Assembly (NCBI RefSeq): GCF_000515275.1
Contig: NZ_KI911560.1
Coordinates: 310,001-374,000 of the forward strand
Direction: 5' to 3'
Source: Methylophilus sp. 5
GTDB taxonomy: Bacteria; Pseudomonadota; Gammaproteobacteria; Burkholderiales; Methylophilaceae
Length of the DNA stretch: 64,000 nt
The notes under the pieces were generated by a model. It saw only the letters and a program-made list of their open reading frames with translations. It searched no databases and was not told where the DNA came from. Positions 61,171 through 64,000 of this stretch are shown here, one piece after another (position 1 is the stretch's first letter; each line of letters starts with the position of its first letter). A program made the translations under genes and the position numbers.

Positions 61171-61380
61171 GCGAGTTACTTTTTTTGCTTGCCCCAAAAA
61201 AGTAACCAAAAAGAGGGCACCCAGCCATCACGGCCTGCGGCTCCCTTGCGTTGCTCAACAAAGTGGGCGTCCGTTAACGGACGAAAGTCCTTGGTCGAGC
61301 AACGCAGGAATCAAGCGGAAGCTGGGGTGCACTTTCTTTTGGTTACTTGTTCTTTGGGCAAGCAAAGAAAAGTAACTCGC
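61171..61380. repeat. ~210-bp nested inverted-repeat intergenic element
   Basis: The outer arms GCGAGTTACTTTTTTTGCTT (61171-61190, continuing GCCC) and AAGCAAAGAAAAGTAACTCGC-type sequence (61356-61380) pair almost perfectly. Inside, AGTAACCAAAAAGAGGGCACCC (61201-61222) pairs with GGGTGCACTTTCTTTTGGTT (61325-61344), then TTGCGTTGCTCAACAAAG with CTTGGTCGAGCAACGCA. The centre is GTCCGTTAACGGAC (61269-61282). All six frames give only short, low-quality peptides. This resembles a widely scattered proteobacterial intergenic palindrome often mis-annotated as small proteins. It could be a MITE or fold as an RNA. Confidence 0.75.
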
Positions 61381-61576
61381 TGAAAAAGCGAAAAGCAATC
61401 TCTCAAACGACCACAAAACACGCAAAACCATCCGCGTGGGCATCAATGCCCACCCTAGGTAAGAATAACGAAAACAGCTTACAAATATCAAAGTCAAAAA
61501 ATGAAAGAATGACTTTCTCGCACATCAAAAAACCAGTGACGCTAAAGCACCGATCCAATTCACGTATAATCCCATC

Positions 61577-62293
61577 ATGGCAAAAACACTAGATTTAGAA
61601 CGTATCCTGCAACGCCAGGGCTTTGGCACACGCAAAATGTGCCGTATTTTAATTGTTCACGGAGAGGTCACCGTTAACGGCGCAACATGTGACGACCCTG
61701 ATGCCAAGTTTGCGCTGGACGACACGCTGCATTTCACCGTCAATGGCGAGGCTTGGCAATATCGTGAGCACAGTTACTTGCTCATGCACAAACCTGCGCA
61801 TTATGAATGCACGCACAAAACCCAGTTTCACCCGACCATTTACACGCTGCTGCCTGAACCTTTGGTTGAACGCGGCGTGCAATGTATAGGCCGTTTAGAC
61901 GAAGATACGACTGGCTTGATTCTGTTGTCGGATGATGGTCAATTTATCCATAAAGTCAGCTCACCCAAACACCATGTGCCTAAAGTGTATGAAGTGACGT
62001 GCAAACACGCCTTGAGCGAGGCCGATCTTGAGCACTTGTTGTCTGGCGTGAAGCTGATTGACGAAGAGCAAACCATTGCAGCACTGGCGGTCACGCGTAT
62101 TTCTGCAACGGTGATCCACATGACCCTGGCTGAAGGGAAATACCATCAGGTCAAGCGCATGATTGCGGCGATTGGCAACCGGGTTGAGGCACTTAAGCGT
62201 ATCAAAATCGGGCAATTGACACTGTCCGATACCCTGGCGGCGGGCGAGTGGCGCTGGATGTCTGCCGAGGATTTAATCGCTGTGCAGTCTTAG
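61577..62293 (+). CDS. rsuA: 16S rRNA pseudouridine(516) synthase, RsuA type
   Basis: A 238-residue RsuA/RluB-family enzyme. An N-terminal S4 RNA-binding domain (DLERILQRQGFGTRKMCRILIVHGEVTVNG) is followed by the catalytic domain with the Asp in GRLDEDTTGLILLSDDG (about 110-126) and the KVYEV and GKYHQVKRMIAAIGNRV blocks. It isomerises one uridine of 16S rRNA. Family members of the RluE/RluF subtype are alternatives, but the S4 domain and motif context favour RsuA. It is monocistronic. Confidence 0.88.
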   Translation: MAKTLDLERILQRQGFGTRKMCRILIVHGEVTVNGATCDDPDAKFALDDTLHFTVNGEAWQYREHSYLLMHKPAHYECTHKTQFHPTIYTLLPEPLVERGVQCIGRLDEDTTGLILLSDDGQFIHKVSSPKHHVPKVYEVTCKHALSEADLEHLLSGVKLIDEEQTIAALAVTRISATVIHMTLAEGKYHQVKRMIAAIGNRVEALKRIKIGQLTLSDTLAAGEWRWMSAEDLIAVQS

Positions 62294-62340
62294 TGCGCTT
62301 TCGCATTCTGGCTTAATCATATACAACTTTAAGGACTTCC

Positions 62341-62664
62341 ATGACTTGGCTCATACTGGTAATTGCAGGCTTGTTTGAAACGGCCTGGGCGATTGGCCTC
62401 AAATATACCGAAGGATTCACGCGCTTTTGGCCCTCGTTCTGGACCATTTTGGCGATGATTATCAGCGTCTGGTTACTGGGCCTGTGCGTCAAATCCTTAC
62501 CCGTAGGCACCGCGTATGCGGTTTGGGTAGGCATAGGCGCAGTGGGCACTGTGATTGGTGGCATATGGCTCTTTAACGAGCCAGTATCGGCCTTGCGCAT
62601 TGTGAGCCTGGGCTTGATTATGGCGGGCATTATCGGCTTAAAACTCGCATCGACACATGCATAG
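62341..62664 (+). CDS. sugE: SMR-family exporter SugE/Gdx (guanidinium exporter type)
   Basis: A 107-residue, four-helix small multidrug resistance protein. Glu13 in TM1 ([20 protein letters not shown]) is the coupling carboxylate, and the run WAIGLKY with [19 protein letters not shown] matches SugE/Gdx rather than EmrE. Gdx exports guanidinium ions in exchange for protons. No guanidine riboswitch is visible in the 47 nt between rsuA and this gene. ATG preceded by AAGGACTTCC. Confidence 0.92.
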   Translation: MTWLILVIAGLFETAWAIGLKYTEGFTRFWPSFWTILAMIISVWLLGLCVKSLPVGTAYAVWVGIGAVGTVIGGIWLFNEPVSALRIVSLGLIMAGIIGLKLASTHA

Positions 62665-62778
62665 GCCAAGCCTCACGCTTACCTAAAACTCACTGGCAAA
62701 AACAGTTGTATTTTTTTGTATGAACAACAAAAAACGCGGTATGATCGTTATCACATCCCACTCAAAGGATCGCGCATT

Positions 62779-63753
62779 TTGCAAACACCGGCCATTCCTG
62801 CAAATGAAATAGAGCGCTTGCATGTGTTACGCGCACTCGCCATTCTCGACACCAAAGCAGAGGAACGCTTTGACCGTTTAACCAGAATTGCGACGCGTAT
62901 GTTTAACGTGCCAATTGCCTTGGTGAGCCTGGTAGACACTAATCGGCAATGGTTCAAATCCTGCATCGGCCTGCCGGCATTAGAAACCTCCAGGGATATT
63001 TCATTTTGTGGCCATGCGATTTTAGGCAATGATACTTTTGTCATTAATGATGCGTCCAAAGACCCCAGGTTTCTCGATAATCCGCTCGTCACAGAGGCCC
63101 CACACATCCGTTTTTATGCGGGTCGGCCTATCCGCACCACACATGGTTTTAAAGTCGGCACGCTATGCCTGATTGACTCGCAACCACGCGACTTTCCGGC
63201 CAGAGATGTGGAAGATCTCGATGACCTGGCGACCATGGTAGAGAGTGAACTGGCAGCGATTGAACTCGCCACCATGGATGAACTCACCGATTTAAGCAAT
63301 CGGCGCGGTTTTATCATGCTCACTGAGAAATACCTGCATTATTTTAGTCGCCACCAGGTGTATGCATCGCTGGTATTTTTAGACCTGAATAACTTTAAAA
63401 TCATCAACGACACTTATGGCCACGATGAGGGAGACCGCGCCTTGCAAACGTTTGGCAAAGCGCTCAAACACGTCGGCCGCAGTTCGGATATTTTTGCCCG
63501 GCTGGGTGGGGATGAGTTTGTCATTTTGCTGGCCTGTACGCGCCAGAACGAAGCACACATTTTTACGCAACGACTGCACAATCATCTGGATATGATCAGG
63601 CAGCAACAACGCCAGCCTTATCAGATTGCGTTTGCACAAGGCATAGTCGAGTTTGACCCAAAACAGCCTAAATCGGTAGAACAACTGCTGCTTGAAGGCG
63701 ATTCGCTGATGTATCAACTAAAAAAATCCACCGCAGCCCTAAACAGCAAATAG
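62779..63753 (+). CDS. GAF-GGDEF diguanylate cyclase
   Basis: A protein with an N-terminal GAF sensor (about 35-165; FDRLTRIATRMFNVPIALVSLVDTNRQWFKS and DISFCGHAIL) and a C-terminal GGDEF domain (about 170-320). The active-site motif LGGDEF is intact, as are DELTDLSNRRGF and LDLNNFKIINDTYGHDEGD, so it should make cyclic di-GMP. No RxxD inhibitory site is seen at the usual place. I use the TTG at 62779 because AAGGA lies 9 nt upstream; a TTG at 62716 would extend it by 21 residues without a ribosome binding site. It has no membrane segment. Confidence 0.88.
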   Translation: MQTPAIPANEIERLHVLRALAILDTKAEERFDRLTRIATRMFNVPIALVSLVDTNRQWFKSCIGLPALETSRDISFCGHAILGNDTFVINDASKDPRFLDNPLVTEAPHIRFYAGRPIRTTHGFKVGTLCLIDSQPRDFPARDVEDLDDLATMVESELAAIELATMDELTDLSNRRGFIMLTEKYLHYFSRHQVYASLVFLDLNNFKIINDTYGHDEGDRALQTFGKALKHVGRSSDIFARLGGDEFVILLACTRQNEAHIFTQRLHNHLDMIRQQQRQPYQIAFAQGIVEFDPKQPKSVEQLLLEGDSLMYQLKKSTAALNSK

Positions 63754-63772
63754 CCCGCAATATAAGCGGGCT
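63752..63772. terminator. Probable terminator after the cyclase gene
   Basis: AGCCCGC-AATATAA-GCGGGCT hairpin overlapping the stop codon region; only a short T pair follows on the plus strand, so it may be weak. Confidence 0.5.
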
Positions 63773-63822
63773 TGGGGAAAACTGACGACTAAAACTGTCT
63801 TTTTGCTCAACGCAAACCGATG

Positions 63823-64000
63823 TTAATCGTGATCACGATGACCACGGCCATGATGGTGGCCGTGTCTTTTGCCTTTTTTACCACGATAGCTGCGTTGATA
63901 TGGATCCGGCTCATCAATCACCTTACCCACGACCGCACCGCCGGCACCGCCAACACCGGCACCCACGACCGCACCCGTCGTGGTGCCGCTCACTTTACGG
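63823..64000 (-). CDS. Glycine-zipper protein, C-terminal part (cut by window edge)
   Basis: On the minus strand 58 codons enter from the right edge and end at TAA (63823-63825). The segment GAVVGAGVGGAGGAVVGKVID is a glycine-zipper membrane motif as found in small outer-membrane or periplasmic proteins (Rick_17kDa/SlyB-like). The C-terminus is very basic and histidine-rich (RGKKGKRHGHHHGRGHRDHD), suggesting metal binding. The N-terminus is outside the window. Confidence 0.75.
   Translation of the reverse strand, partial: RKVSGTTTGAVVGAGVGGAGGAVVGKVIDEPDPYQRSYRGKKGKRHGHHHGRGHRDHD

Noticed and set aside
61118..61497. Several short frames on both strands between the methylase gene and rsuA
   Set aside because: They all lie in the nested inverted repeat; peptides such as SYFFCLPQKSNQK are the familiar product of mis-annotating this palindromic element.
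1..64000. CRISPR arrays, rRNA genes, prophage modules
   Set aside because: No regularly spaced direct repeats, no rRNA-like stretches and no phage structural genes were seen on reading the window.

Overview
The window looks like chromosomal DNA of a Gram-negative betaproteobacterium. Gene content and order (HflX, RND pumps with NodT-type outer membrane lipoproteins, a large nitrate-assimilation locus, sigma-54 promoters with NtrC-type sites, TonB receptors) fit a Methylophilaceae-type methylotroph best. That placement is from family knowledge and was not searched.

Layout. 1-633 is the 5' part of hflX (minus strand, cut by the window edge). 634-5300 is an accessory strip: an AbrB-type antitoxin without toxin, a BrnT/BrnA toxin-antitoxin pair, an IS110 element whose bridge RNA and guides can be read from the sequence, a lone AT-rich membrane/coiled-coil gene, and an intact IS256 element with perfect 8-bp target duplications. 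5336-19646 carries two complete RND efflux systems, one divergent from an AcrR-like TetR regulator, with a Kef/YbaL-type K+/H+ antiporter between them.

19735-43049 is the core: a NIT-ANTAR nitrate sensor (NasR type) followed by two nitrate-assimilation operons. Operon 1 is nrtABC, porin, siroheme methyltransferase, nirB, MFS nitrate transporter, PP2C-kinase fusion, Rieske nirD, nasA. Operon 2 is a second nirB, a nirD without Rieske ligands, and a 1378-aa nitrate reductase fused to a CysJ-like diflavin reductase. Each operon has its own near-perfect sigma-54 promoter, an upstream GCAC-N7-GTGC NtrC-type site, and a leader in which an A1/G4 hexaloop hairpin overlaps an intrinsic terminator. The apparent logic is AND: low nitrogen (NtrC) starts transcription and nitrate (NasR) lets it pass the terminator. 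A third sigma-54/NtrC-type arrangement precedes amt at 55910-57100.

43053-52700 is lower in GC and looks like a metal/cofactor-uptake block: a degenerate tRNA-Ile(CAT), a terminator, a cobalamin riboswitch, a TonB receptor with a PepSY membrane protein, a DUF2946 protein, an OprC/NosA-like copper receptor, another TonB receptor, and a nikR remnant. 53092-64000 returns to ordinary chromosome: ArsR regulator with divergent MFS exporter and old-yellow-enzyme reductase, amt, gluQ, hslO, an rRNA methylase, a ~210-bp inverted-repeat element, rsuA, sugE, a GAF-GGDEF cyclase and a partial glycine-zipper protein. No rRNA gene, intact tRNA or CRISPR array was seen.
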